Assembly (NCBI GenBank): GCA_003151955.1
Contig: PLZB01000021.1
Location: forward strand, 23,844 to 87,843
Source of the DNA: Acidimicrobiaceae bacterium
GTDB lineage: Bacteria > Actinomycetota > Acidimicrobiia > Acidimicrobiales > UBA8190
Length of the DNA: 64,000 bases
Direction: 5' to 3'
Positions 35,057 to 43,666 of this stretch are shown piece after piece. A program made the translations under genes and the position numbers. The stretch's first letter is position 1; each line of letters opens with the position of its first letter. A model generated the notes under the pieces. The model saw only the letters and a list, made by a program, of their open reading frames with translations. It had not been told where the DNA came from and ran no database searches.

Positions 35057-35062
35057 AGGCTA
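35057..35062 (-). promoter_or_regulatory. Candidate -10 box (TAGCCT) embedded in the stop codon of the preceding gene
   Basis: TAGCCT on the minus strand is 7 nt upstream of the RecB-like GTG. Its first three bases are the TAG stop of the alpha/beta hydrolase gene (35060-35062). Confidence 0.35.
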
Positions 35063-35920
35063 CGGGCCGGGTGTGTCGGCCAGGACGGATGCGGCCACGG
35101 CGGCGGGGTCCTGGAGGGGCCCGAAATGGCCGAGGCCCGGGAGGACGACGGTGGTGGCTCGAGGCAGGCGGTCGGCGAGTGCGTCGAGGAAGGAGGGGCC
35201 GAAGGCGTCGGTGTCGGCACCGCAGGCCAGGGTGACGGGGCAGCCCACCTGGGGGAGGCCCCGGAAGGCGTCGTGGGAGAAGCCGTTGGCGTAGACGAGG
35301 GCCTCGTGGCGACGGTCGCAGCGGAGGTGAACCCCGCCGTCCGTCCCGGTCCGGAAGCCGCTGTCGACGTAGGCGGCCAGGACCTCGGGGTCGAGGAGGT
35401 CGAAGGGGGCCTTGGCCGAGAAGTTGGCCAGGGCCTCTTCCCGGGAGCCGAAGGTCTCCCGGCGCCGGAGGGCGCCGGCCGAGAGCGGGTTGTTCTCCAA
35501 CGTCGGCTCCAGGGGGGGGTCGCCGGGGTAGACGACCGGCTCGTAGACGTAGAGACCGGAGAAGGTCCCGGGCCGGGCCTCCTCGGCCAGGAGGAGGGCG
35601 GCCCCCCCGCAGGAGTGGCCGAAGCCGTAGGGGCGGTCGAGGCCGAATCCGTCGACGACGGCGAGGACGTCCCGGGCGAAGCCGTGCCAGTCGAAGTCGT
35701 CCCCGGGCGGGGGGTCGGTCAGACCGTGGGCCCGCTCGTCGAGCGCGTAGGGGTGGAACCGGGAGGTGAGGTGGCGGCCCAGGGGGGCGAGGACGGCGGC
35801 GCAGAAGCCGGTGGCGTGGGCCAGGAGGAGCGGAGGCCCCCCGCCTCCGAGGTCGTATCCGGCGACGGACACGCCCTCGGCTGTGGGGAACCGGCGGCTG
35901 GGGACGAGCGGACCAGGCAC
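35060..35920 (-). CDS. Alpha/beta hydrolase
   Basis: A 286-aa cytosolic alpha/beta-hydrolase. The nucleophile elbow is GFGHSCGGAALLL near residue 103 (GxSxG with Ser in GHSCG). The oxyanion region is LLLAHATGFCAAVL, the acid is probably in ACGADTDAFGP, and the catalytic His is in LPGLGHFGPLQDP near the C-terminus. The substrate is unknown. GTG 35920 is preceded by TAGCTT (35927-35932) with a 6-nt spacer. Confidence 0.85.
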   Translation of the reverse strand: MPGPLVPSRRFPTAEGVSVAGYDLGGGGPPLLLAHATGFCAAVLAPLGRHLTSRFHPYALDERAHGLTDPPPGDDFDWHGFARDVLAVVDGFGLDRPYGFGHSCGGAALLLAEEARPGTFSGLYVYEPVVYPGDPPLEPTLENNPLSAGALRRRETFGSREEALANFSAKAPFDLLDPEVLAAYVDSGFRTGTDGGVHLRCDRRHEALVYANGFSHDAFRGLPQVGCPVTLACGADTDAFGPSFLDALADRLPRATTVVLPGLGHFGPLQDPAAVAASVLADTPGP

Positions 35921-35926
35921 GTCCCG

Positions 35927-35932
35927 AAGCTA
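35927..35932 (-). promoter_or_regulatory. Candidate -10 box (TAGCTT) of the alpha/beta hydrolase gene
   Basis: Identical hexamer to that of ald, 6 nt before the GTG at 35920 on the minus strand. Confidence 0.45.
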
Positions 35933-36005
35933 CCGGCTCCGCGACCGCCCCTCTTCGTCCCGATCCGGTGCCGGTCGGCTCCGGTCCCGACCGGTCCGGA
36001 ACAGG

Positions 36006-36692
36006 TCAGTCCGGGTCGGTCGGACCGCGCCCCACCTGGGTGCCGGCCCGGTCCTCGACCGATGCCTCCGGGGTGCCCTGGGCCCGGACCCGCTTGACCC
36101 GGTGGACGATCACCACCGCCAGGGCGACAGCCAGGACCCCGGCCACGACATAGCTGGCGTCACCGAAGCCCTTCACGAGGGAACTGTAGCTGCGGCTCAA
36201 CGCGTAGCCGAGCCCGGACAGGACCCCGACCCACACCGTGACGCCCAGGGTGGTGAAGATCCCGAACCGGACCAGGTTCATCTCGGCCATCCCGGCCGGG
36301 AAGGAGATGAACGTCCGGACCACGGGAACGACCCGGCCGATGACGACGGCGGGCTCGCCCCGGCGGGCGAACCAGGCTTCGCCCCGGTCCAAATCGTGGT
36401 GGGTGAGCAGCAGGTACTTGCCGAAACGGTCGACGAAGGCCCGACCGCCGGTCCGGCCTACCCCGTAGGCCAGGAACGACCCGGCCAGCGACCCGACGAC
36501 CCCGACGAGGATCACGATCACGAGATTGAGGGGGTGGGGCTCCACCGCTCCCGTCAAGGGGTTGAACCCGCTGGCCAGGGCGCCCCCCAAACCGAGCGTG
36601 ACTTCCGACGGGATAGGGACGCAGGCCGATTCGGCCACCGTCAGGATGAAGATGGCGAGGTAGCCCCAGTGAGTGATGAAGTGCTCGAACAC
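36006..36692 (-). CDS. DedA family membrane protein
   Basis: A 228-aa polytopic protein of the DedA/SNARE-associated (VTT) family, whose members act as lipid scramblases/flippases (for example of undecaprenyl phosphate). Features are the N-terminal membrane-helix and re-entrant region VAESACVPIPSEVTLGLGGAL, FLAYGVGRTGGRAFVDRFGKY, and the signature arginine-containing IGRVVPVVRTFISFPAGMAEM. Two C-terminal membrane segments follow and then a charged tail. GTG 36692 has TAGAAA (36700-36705) 7 nt upstream on the minus strand. Confidence 0.9.
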   Translation of the reverse strand: MFEHFITHWGYLAIFILTVAESACVPIPSEVTLGLGGALASGFNPLTGAVEPHPLNLVIVILVGVVGSLAGSFLAYGVGRTGGRAFVDRFGKYLLLTHHDLDRGEAWFARRGEPAVVIGRVVPVVRTFISFPAGMAEMNLVRFGIFTTLGVTVWVGVLSGLGYALSRSYSSLVKGFGDASYVVAGVLAVALAVVIVHRVKRVRAQGTPEASVEDRAGTQVGRGPTDPD

Positions 36693-36773
36693 CGGCCCAT
36701 TTCTAGTCGCTCCACCCGGTGGGCATGGCGACCGGCCCGGCCCCCCGGTCCGAGGTTTCGTGTCGGGGAGCTG

Positions 36774-37106
36774 TCAGACCCCGCTGGCCGGGGCCAGCCG
36801 GCTGAGGCTGTCGCTCCGGAGCCAGGCCAGGGGCTGGCCCTTCACGACCCGCTCCCCGGGCCAGGCCAACCAGGCCACGAAGCGGGCCCCGGCGGGAAGC
36901 TGGACGGAGTGGTCCCCGACCCGGCCCAGGTTGGAGCTCGTCACGAAGAACTCGTCGGGAAAGCCGCAGGCCAGACCGGCCAGGTCCAACTCCCCGGGGC
37001 CGGGCTCGTGGAGCTCGGGCTCGGGATCGAAGCGGCCGCAGGCCGGAGCGACGACGACGTGGTCGACGCTGGCGAACCATTCCCCTCGTGTCTCGACATC
37101 ATGCAT
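36774..37106 (-). CDS. Small protein with a biotinyl/lipoyl-like segment
   Basis: A 110-aa protein from ATG 37106. The middle and C-terminal part (VVVAPACGRFDPEP ... LPAGARFVAWLAWPGERVVKGQPLAWLRSD) resembles the hammerhead fold of biotin carboxyl-carrier and lipoyl domains, including the G-x-x-V-x-K-G-Q-P-L pattern. The modified lysine (MKM/DKA motif) is not present, so it would not be a biotinyl or lipoyl carrier. Could alternatively be an unrelated small beta protein. It lies between DedA and the lipase on the same strand. Confidence 0.45.
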   Translation of the reverse strand: MHDVETRGEWFASVDHVVVAPACGRFDPEPELHEPGPGELDLAGLACGFPDEFFVTSSNLGRVGDHSVQLPAGARFVAWLAWPGERVVKGQPLAWLRSDSLSRLAPASGV

Positions 37107-37156
37107 GGCGCCCCCCCGGACGTCCGGCCCTGGCCGGGCCGACTTTGGGTCAGGCC

Positions 37157-38119
37157 CTAGACGCTCATCCCGAATCCGGATGAGGCGCAGGACGGCTGGT
37201 AGTTGGCGAGGTCGGGTCCCAGGGCGTTGAGGACGTCGTCCAGGGCGACCTGGTCGTAGGTGATCCCGACGTGCCCGACCGTGTCGGCGGGGCACTGATT
37301 CTGGATGAGCACGTTCTGGACGTTGGGTCCGGTGAGGAAGGCGGTCTGGTAGGGCGTGACCACGGCGTCGTTGTCGGTCTCGATGACGACGTAGGAGGGA
37401 CCGGGAACGGTGTCCCCACCGGCGTCGAGGGCGGTGAGGAAGGGCGAGCCGGCCTCCTGCTCGGCCAGCGAGGGGCCGACCAGGCTGGAGAGGGCCCCGT
37501 TGACGTCGAAGCCGAGGCTGGAGAAGGTGGTGACCAGGCTCGTCAGGCCGCCCACAGTGGTGCCGTGGCTCGAAGGGGCCATGGCCACGAACTGGTGGAC
37601 CTTGGCGGCCCCACCGAGGTTGTTCAGGTAGTAGCGGGGCATCATCCCACCCTGGGAGTGTCCGACCAGGTCGACCTGGCTGGCTCCCGTCTCGGCCAGC
37701 ACGGAATCGACCTCGGTGGCCAACTGGCCGGCCGAGGCCCCGATCTCACCGAGGCCGTAGAAGATGTTGAGACCCCCGACGGCGCTCGAGGCATCCTGGC
37801 CGTAGTCGAACGAGAACACGCAGTAGCCGGCGTTGGCCAGCATGGGGGAGAGGGCGGCCCAGTTGAGGGCCTCGTTGTCGAAGGTGGCGTGGACGAGAAC
37901 CACCGGGTAGGGGTGGGCGACGGAGAGGGCACAGCCGGCCACGTTGGAACCCGGGGGTGGCGTGTTGGGGGTGGTGAGGCCCGGAGAGAGGGCGCTCGAG
38001 AAAGTCCCGATGGGCAGGGTGCCGGTTGATCCCGGGAAGGGGCTGACCGTCCCCCCACAGGCTGCTGCCAGCAGTGCAACTCCCGCCATGAGCAGGAGTA
38101 CCCGTCCTGGACGCTTCAT
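37157..38119 (-). CDS. Secreted lipoprotein lipase/esterase
   Basis: A 320-aa exported alpha/beta hydrolase. The N-terminus MKRPGRVLLLMAGVALLAAACGG is a lipoprotein signal with lipobox LAAAC (Cys at about residue 21). The nucleophile motif is VDLVGHSQGGMMPRYYLNN (Ser in GHSQG). The oxyanion region is PVVLVHATFDN, and a C-terminal His occurs in ADTVGHVGITYD. It resembles actinobacterial secreted triacylglycerol lipases. The ATG has GGGGGGAAAG upstream on the minus strand (38121-38130). Confidence 0.85.
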   Translation of the reverse strand: MKRPGRVLLLMAGVALLAAACGGTVSPFPGSTGTLPIGTFSSALSPGLTTPNTPPPGSNVAGCALSVAHPYPVVLVHATFDNEALNWAALSPMLANAGYCVFSFDYGQDASSAVGGLNIFYGLGEIGASAGQLATEVDSVLAETGASQVDLVGHSQGGMMPRYYLNNLGGAAKVHQFVAMAPSSHGTTVGGLTSLVTTFSSLGFDVNGALSSLVGPSLAEQEAGSPFLTALDAGGDTVPGPSYVVIETDNDAVVTPYQTAFLTGPNVQNVLIQNQCPADTVGHVGITYDQVALDDVLNALGPDLANYQPSCASSGFGMSV

Positions 38120-38532
38120 GCTTTCCCCCCGGTCAGCTCTGGCCGTCCCCCAGCGTTCCCCCGCTGGGACGGCACCGCAATGTGGCTTCATTAGGCCCTG
38201 GATCAGCGGGGACGGTCAATGGCGGGTCCCGGGGAGCGGGGTCCAAAGCGAGTTCCGGGCCGCTGGACACCCAGGTCAGAGGGTATGGAGAAAAGTTCTG
38301 ACGGGCACCTCGACCAGCCCCCCCACGCTACTGACGGTGAGGTAAATAGCACGCTCAGTCACCGTTAGGTCACCGGGGGGAGCGGTTGAGGGCGCCCCCG
38401 TGCTTCCGCTCATGGTGGAGCCGGGAGATTTGGCATAGCCTCATTCCTGGGCGGCAACCGGAGGGGTCGGGTTGCCGGGCATCAGGGAACAGTGTCCGGG
38501 GGGGCGGCCAGAGCAGTCGAGGGGGCAGTGCG
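38120..38532 (+). other. 413-bp divergent intergenic region between the lipase and glycosyltransferase genes
   Basis: No gene is supported. It holds the ribosome-binding site of the lipase and a candidate operator at 38334-38365 around an AT-rich GGTAAATAG core, and TAGCCT (38438-38443) as a possible -10 toward the glycosyltransferase. Nothing else is recognisable. Confidence 0.4.
38334..38365. promoter_or_regulatory. Candidate operator: inverted repeat ACGGTGA/TCACCGT
   Basis: Seven-bp perfect arms at 38334-38340 and 38359-38365 flank 18 bp with the AT-rich GGTAAATAG. It lies in the divergent spacer of the lipase and glycosyltransferase genes. Function is inferred. Confidence 0.35.
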
Positions 38533-39783
38533 TTGGGGGGTCGATTCCTTTTTGCGGTACTACCGCTAGCGAGTCACGTCCATCCGACCGTGGCGGTAGC
38601 CCGGGCCCTGGAGGATCGGGGTCATCAGGTCGGCTGGGTGACCCACCACGAGGTGGGCGAGCGGCTGCTCCCACCTGGGGCCTTCATCGTCCCCCTGGAC
38701 CTGACCGCCCCGGAGTCGGTGAAGGCGGCCATGGCCGCCAAGTCCCGCCACTTCCGGGGTCCCTCCGAGATCCAGTTCCTCTGGAACGACTGTCTCCTCC
38801 CCCTCGGCGAGGTCATGGTTCCCGGCATCACTGCCGCCGTCGACCTCTTCGAGCCCGACGTCATCGTCGTCGACCAGCTCGTCCTGGCCGGATCGGTTGT
38901 AGCCCAGCAACGGGGTCTCCCCTGGGCCACGATGATCTCGGCCCCTCCGCCCCTGGCCGACCCCCTGGCCGAGATGCCCCTGCTGGCCGAGCGGCTCTCG
39001 GGCTCGCTCGAGGCCTTCGGCCGTCGATTCGGGTTGAAGCCCGACCGGGGAAGGCCATCGGATCTGCTCTATTCCCGGGACCTCGTCCTCGCCCTCACCG
39101 TCGAGGACCTCCTCAACCGGGCCGGCCCCCGACCGGAGCATTTCACCTTCGTCGGCCCCCTCGGGGTCGAGCCCGACGAGTCCTCAGCGGAGGTGGAGGT
39201 GCGCCCCTGGGACCGGTTGGGCCCCGGGGAGCGTCTCGTGACGGTCACGCCGGGATCGGTCCCTGCCGACCTCGAGTCCCCCTTCCTCGAGGCGGTGGTG
39301 GAGGCGCTCGGTGAGCTGTCCGGGAGCGGCGTCCAAGGAGTCCTCCTGGTCCCGCCCGACCGCTTCCGGGATCTCCCCCCCAACGTGGTGGCCTACGGCT
39401 GGACCGGCGGGTCCGGACCCTCCCTGAGCGACGACCTCCTGGCCCGGACGGATCTCCTCATCTCCCACGCCGGTCATTTCACCTGCTGTCGGGCCCTCTC
39501 CTTCGGCGTGCCCCTGGTGATGGCCCCGATCCGATACGGCCAGCCCTGGATCGCCGAGATGGTGGCCCATGCCGGGGCGGGGGTCCGGGTCCGGTATCAC
39601 CGGGCCCGGTCGGCCGAGATCCGACACGCCGTGGGGACGGTCCTCGGTGAGCCCCGATTCGGCGAGGCCGCCCGTGGTCTCCAGACCTCCCTCCGGGCGG
39701 CCGGGGGTGTCCCCGTCGCCGCCGACCATCTCGAGCTCCTCCTCCGGGACCGGGCCGCAACCTCTGAGCCTGCCTTTCGCTGA
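38533..39783 (+). CDS. Macrolide/UGT-type glycosyltransferase (GT1)
   Basis: A 416-aa GT-B glycosyltransferase of the YjiC/MGT family. TTG 38533 is chosen because it gives the family start MGGRFLFAVLPLASHVHPTVAVARALEDRGH and has GAGGGGG (38519-38525) upstream. The C-terminal donor-site region reads VAYGWTGGSGPSLSDDLL, DLLISHAGHFTCCRALSFGVPLVMAPIRYGQPWIAE, the position of the G-G-x-x-T-x-x-E-x-L motif of this family, here altered to AGHFTCCRAL. The acceptor (lipid or natural product) is not evident. Confidence 0.82.
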   Translation: MGGRFLFAVLPLASHVHPTVAVARALEDRGHQVGWVTHHEVGERLLPPGAFIVPLDLTAPESVKAAMAAKSRHFRGPSEIQFLWNDCLLPLGEVMVPGITAAVDLFEPDVIVVDQLVLAGSVVAQQRGLPWATMISAPPPLADPLAEMPLLAERLSGSLEAFGRRFGLKPDRGRPSDLLYSRDLVLALTVEDLLNRAGPRPEHFTFVGPLGVEPDESSAEVEVRPWDRLGPGERLVTVTPGSVPADLESPFLEAVVEALGELSGSGVQGVLLVPPDRFRDLPPNVVAYGWTGGSGPSLSDDLLARTDLLISHAGHFTCCRALSFGVPLVMAPIRYGQPWIAEMVAHAGAGVRVRYHRARSAEIRHAVGTVLGEPRFGEAARGLQTSLRAAGGVPVAADHLELLLRDRAATSEPAFR

Positions 39784-40036
39784 TCATGGTCGCCACGCAC
39801 CCGGTTGCGCGCGGAGCGTGAGGCAGATCGGATCCGGCGGCGAGCAGTTGGCGGGGCGTTTATCGAGCCCGATTGGCGAGGATTCCCAGGTCGGCGGCAT
39901 AGAGCCGCCATGACTGGAGCGGTGGACCGTGGTCGGAAGCCCCGACACCTTGTGTGGCCACCCCAATCGGTCTTGAGTGTGGGGAGAGCGGGATTCGGGG
40001 GAATCCTGCCGGACTGCTGCCGGTCGGGGGGTCGAC

Positions 40037-41905
40037 ATGGGGGAGTCAGCCGTGAAGGTCGGTCGGGCTGAGAGGGTAGCGGCCGTCAGCCAGGGGGACG
40101 AACAACGGGACGGCCTCTTCTCCAGGGCGGCCCGCTTCCGGGCTGGCTGGGGCGGTGTCTCGCTGGTGGCCGTGGCCGTCCTGGCCGGCTCCCGGCTCCA
40201 CGGCGCCGGTGGCTACTTCGAGGCCTGGGGAGCGATCGGAGTTGTCACGCTGGCCCCGGGCCTGGTCCTGGCCCTCCAGGCGGCCCGGCGGACCCGGGGC
40301 CCGGCCCGCCGATTCTGGCTGACCTGGTCGGCCGGCCTCGTCCCCGCCCTCCTCCTGGCGGCGGGAGCGTTGGAGCGGGGCGTGGGGATGGTGTCCGGGG
40401 CGACCCTCCCGGCCGGGGCCAGGGCCGGGGTCGAGCAGGCGACCGCCGACGTCCTCATCCTCGTCATCGTGGCGACCTGGTCGGCGGCCCTGGTCGCTCT
40501 CGTCCGGGGAACGGCCGGATCGAGAGCGGCGGCCATCGACTGCCTCGACGTCGCCATCGCCGTGGTGGTGGGACTGGCCCCGCTCCTCCTGCTCCTGGTG
40601 CCGGCCCTGTCCGACGCCTCGGCCCGCTGGTTCACCGTCCCGGCCACGCTGGCGGCCATCGGAAGCCCGGCGGCGGCGGCCGGGGCCGCCCTGCTCTTCG
40701 CCAGAGCTCCGAGCGAGGACCGTCGGTCCGAGTTGTTCGGAGTCGTCACCGCCGTCGTCTGCTCGGTGGACGCCTGGCTCCAGGTCCTCCAGGGCATCGA
40801 CCACTTCCGGCTCCCGGCCGCCCCGGTCCTGGCCCTCCACGCCGCCAGCCTGGTCCTCCTCCTCTCCCTCCCGCTCCACGCCCGCCGCCACCTGGCCCGT
40901 CTCCCAGGCGGCAGGTCTCCCGAGTCCGGGGTGCGCCGCTGGGGGGCGGTTCCCGTGGTGGTGGCGGTGGCCGTCCCGGTCCTCGTCCTCGAGACCATGC
41001 TCCGCCGGGGACTCGAGCCCTGGGTGGTCCCCTACTCGCTGGCCGTGCTGGCCGGGATCGTCTTGTTGGCCCTGGCCCTCCACGTCCTCACCGTCGACGA
41101 GACACACCGGCTCTACGGGGAGATCGAGAGGGTCTCCGAAGAGCGACGCCAGATGCTCACCGACCTCGTCAACGCCGTCGAGGACGACCGCCACCGGGTG
41201 GCGGCCCAGCTCCACCAGCTCTCGGTCGAGTCCCTGGCCGTCCTGGGGTCGGTCCAGCAGGCATCCCACCGGTCCCTCCCCCCCGAGTCGGCCCAGCTCC
41301 TCTCGGGGGCGCTCGACGGGCTCCGGGCCGAGGTGGCGGCCCGGGCGGAGGGACTGCGCCGACTGATGTTGGCCATTCGGGCCCCGGTTCGCGGGGAGGC
41401 AGCCCTGGCCACAGCCATCTCAGCCTCGATGGGGCAGCTCTATCCGGGGGGGCCGGCGCCGGACCTCGCCATCGACATCGACCCCGAGCTCTGTCTGGAC
41501 TGGACCACGAGCACCATCGTCTACCGGATCGTCCAGGAAGCCCTGGCCTCGGTCCGGGCCCGGGGGCTCACCACGACCGTCGACGTCACCGTCGACGCTC
41601 CGGCGGGCCACGTCGTGGTCATGGTCGTCGACGACGGCGGCCTCTCGGGCCCCCCGGCCTGGATCGGCGATCCCAGTCTCGAGACCGTCCGGCTCTTCGC
41701 CGAACTCGGACGGGGAGTCCTCGAGGTGGAGGCCGAGGCCTCGCGGCACGTGATCCGGGTCACCCTCGGAGCTGGAGCTGGAGCTGGAGCCGGTGAAGTT
41801 GGCAGGTCGAGCGGCGAGCGGGCGACGGAGCGCCTGGCTCCGGCGGCCGCACACAGGGTGCCGGAGCCCCGCCTGGTCCTCCTCCCGAGTGCTCCCCCCT
41901 CCTGA
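40037..41905 (+). CDS. Polytopic membrane histidine-kinase-like protein (HisKA_3 type, degenerate ATPase)
   Basis: A 622-aa protein. Residues about 35-355 contain eight or so hydrophobic segments. The dimerisation domain reads VEDDRHRVAAQLHQLSVESLAVLGS with the phospho-acceptor His near residue 392, as in NarX/DesK-type kinases. The ATPase part has IVYRIVQEALASVRARG, where the family N-box would have Asn and a following His, here Ser and Arg, and VVMVVDDGGLSG for the G box. ATP binding may therefore be weak or lost. No response regulator is adjacent. The C-terminal 60 residues are an Ala/Gly/Glu tail encoded partly by GAGCTG repeats. ATG 40037 has GGGGGG 5-10 nt upstream. Confidence 0.7.
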   Translation: MGESAVKVGRAERVAAVSQGDEQRDGLFSRAARFRAGWGGVSLVAVAVLAGSRLHGAGGYFEAWGAIGVVTLAPGLVLALQAARRTRGPARRFWLTWSAGLVPALLLAAGALERGVGMVSGATLPAGARAGVEQATADVLILVIVATWSAALVALVRGTAGSRAAAIDCLDVAIAVVVGLAPLLLLLVPALSDASARWFTVPATLAAIGSPAAAAGAALLFARAPSEDRRSELFGVVTAVVCSVDAWLQVLQGIDHFRLPAAPVLALHAASLVLLLSLPLHARRHLARLPGGRSPESGVRRWGAVPVVVAVAVPVLVLETMLRRGLEPWVVPYSLAVLAGIVLLALALHVLTVDETHRLYGEIERVSEERRQMLTDLVNAVEDDRHRVAAQLHQLSVESLAVLGSVQQASHRSLPPESAQLLSGALDGLRAEVAARAEGLRRLMLAIRAPVRGEAALATAISASMGQLYPGGPAPDLAIDIDPELCLDWTTSTIVYRIVQEALASVRARGLTTTVDVTVDAPAGHVVVMVVDDGGLSGPPAWIGDPSLETVRLFAELGRGVLEVEAEASRHVIRVTLGAGAGAGAGEVGRSSGERATERLAPAAAHRVPEPRLVLLPSAPPS

Positions 41906-42238
41906 ATCACCGCTGCACGTGGGCACTTGATTTCGGAGAGAGGCGATGAAGTCGCGGCCTGACCGCCGCTGTGTTCGATCATGACTCTTCGCGGTTTCCC
42001 GAGTGGCTCCCCGGCGTGATCCTGGACCCTTGAACGGCCTAATTCCCACGGTTCGTGAGCCGACCACAACACTCGGTTGTTCGTCTGGTGACGTAACGTG
42101 TTCGCAACATCACCGACTTCCCGCCGTAACGGTGGCGTGTTTTGGTAGCGCAGCCACCAAGGAGCCAGTGGCGTCCAGAAGCGAGGCGTCGAGCATGGGG
42201 AATGGTCTGTCCGCGGGGGGAACAGGGACGCTAACTTC
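41906..42238 (+). other. 333-bp intergenic region upstream of the pilin-like operon
   Basis: No supported gene; a 12-codon ORF at 41946-41984 with GAGAGAGG before it is too short to judge. The region is AT-richer than its flanks and contains GTGACGTAACG (42090-42100) and the direct/inverted GGTTGTTCG/GTGTTCGCAAC motifs, suggesting promoter sequence. I looked for a c-di-GMP riboswitch consensus and did not find one. Confidence 0.35.
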
Positions 42239-43666
42239 GTGACGCGCCGGCGTCGCGCCCGGCGCGCAAGGGTGGGGTCGGGTCCCCGTTTCACGACCGT
42301 GCGTAGCCGAGCCCCGAGGGAGTTCGATCCATTCCAGGCGGAAGAGGGATCGACCCTCCCGGAGGTGCTGATTGCAATCACAACCCTCCTGCTGGTCCTG
42401 GTGCCGAGCGCATCGCTGGTGGGGACGATCCTCCGGCAGGACGGTGTCAACCGGGATCAGGTGACAGCTGTCGAGGTGGCCGAGCAGCAGATCGAGCAGT
42501 TGATCGGGGGGAGCATCTCCGCCACGGCGCTCCCGGGCGACATCGGGACAACGGTTCCCCTCGGCTCCACCACGGTGACCGGAATTTCCTACAGCTCGAG
42601 CGTGGCCCTGAGCTGGGCCGCCCCAGCCGGGTCGGCGGTGGACTCCTGCGCCGGCGGAAGCGTTCCCCAGGTGGTCAAGGCGGTCGTCACCGTGGCCTGG
42701 CCGAACGGCCACCATATCGCCGAGACCACGGACTATGACCCGCCCTACGGCACCCTCCCGCTCGGGGACGGCTTCCTGAGCATCCAGCTCAACGGTGCCG
42801 GTGGTCCGGGAACCGTTCCCCTCTCGGTTGCGAGCCTCACCCTGAACATCACCGACGGCGGGGGCAACCTGGTGAAGAAGCAACCGAACGGCCAGGGCTG
42901 CGTTCTGGTGGCGGAGCCACCCGGGACCTATTCGGTGGCCGTCACGGACCCGACCTACATCGATCAGGACGAGGTCAGCCCACCCGCCGCCCGGTCGTTC
43001 ACCGTGGCTGCCGGCTTGCCCACCCCGGCGGTGTTGACCCTCGACAAGGCGGCGCAGCTGAGTATCGCCTACAGCGCCGGTCCAGCCCCGGTCGGGATGC
43101 CGGTCGCGGTCGGCCACAGCTCCATCGTCTCGGTTAGGTGCCAGTCGACCCAGACCCAGCCCTGCACCGCCGATCCCCTGGTCTCGGCCTTTCCGTTCCC
43201 GTTGCTCAACACGGTGTGGTCCGGAGACTGCACGGCCGAATTGCCGCTGACCGTGGGCTACATACCCACGGGGCCGACGTTGACGCCCGGAGTCACTTCC
43301 CTGGTCAGCGTGGTCGGCCCCTCCATGGTCCAGGTCACCGTGGCCAACGGCGTGGCCGGGATCGGCGTGCCGCTCCAGGGTGCGTCGGTCAGGGCCACGG
43401 TCACCGACAGCACCTGCAGCCCTCCGGGGGGAGCCACCGACCCGCCCTATCGGTTCCAGACCGGGACCGGGCTCGCCGGAACGAGCGCAGCCGTGCTCAC
43501 CCCGGAGAAGTACCTCGTGGAGGCGTGCTGGCCCGTGCCGGCCTCAAGCCCGCAGAAGTACGTCTACGGGAGCACCCCCTCCGTCGTGGTTCCCGCCAAC
43601 GCGTCCACCCCTGTCCAGGTGGCCGTCAACGTCAGCACGCCGGCCACGGCCAGCCAGTGCCCGTGA
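42239..43666 (+). CDS. Prepilin-like surface protein (PilV-like position)
   Basis: A 475-aa protein. After about 34 basic residues the sequence EEGSTLPEVLIAITTLLLVLVPSASLV has a type IV prepilin-like site: Gly, then four residues, then Glu (+5) and a hydrophobic helix. The usual +1 Phe is Ser. The large exported part has Ig-like beta segments (SVASLTLNITDGGGNLVKK, GTYSVAVTDPTYIDQDE, TPAVLTLDKAAQLSIAYSAG) and several Cys. It is first of three overlapping genes (GTGA, TTGA) encoding pilin-like proteins. Role as a minor pilin or surface adhesin is inferred. Confidence 0.72.
   Translation: MTRRRRARRARVGSGPRFTTVRSRAPREFDPFQAEEGSTLPEVLIAITTLLLVLVPSASLVGTILRQDGVNRDQVTAVEVAEQQIEQLIGGSISATALPGDIGTTVPLGSTTVTGISYSSSVALSWAAPAGSAVDSCAGGSVPQVVKAVVTVAWPNGHHIAETTDYDPPYGTLPLGDGFLSIQLNGAGGPGTVPLSVASLTLNITDGGGNLVKKQPNGQGCVLVAEPPGTYSVAVTDPTYIDQDEVSPPAARSFTVAAGLPTPAVLTLDKAAQLSIAYSAGPAPVGMPVAVGHSSIVSVRCQSTQTQPCTADPLVSAFPFPLLNTVWSGDCTAELPLTVGYIPTGPTLTPGVTSLVSVVGPSMVQVTVANGVAGIGVPLQGASVRATVTDSTCSPPGGATDPPYRFQTGTGLAGTSAAVLTPEKYLVEACWPVPASSPQKYVYGSTPSVVVPANASTPVQVAVNVSTPATASQCP

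Noticed and set aside
41906..42238. c-di-GMP riboswitch before the pilin-like operon
   Set aside because: The characteristic conserved core of the class I aptamer was not found.
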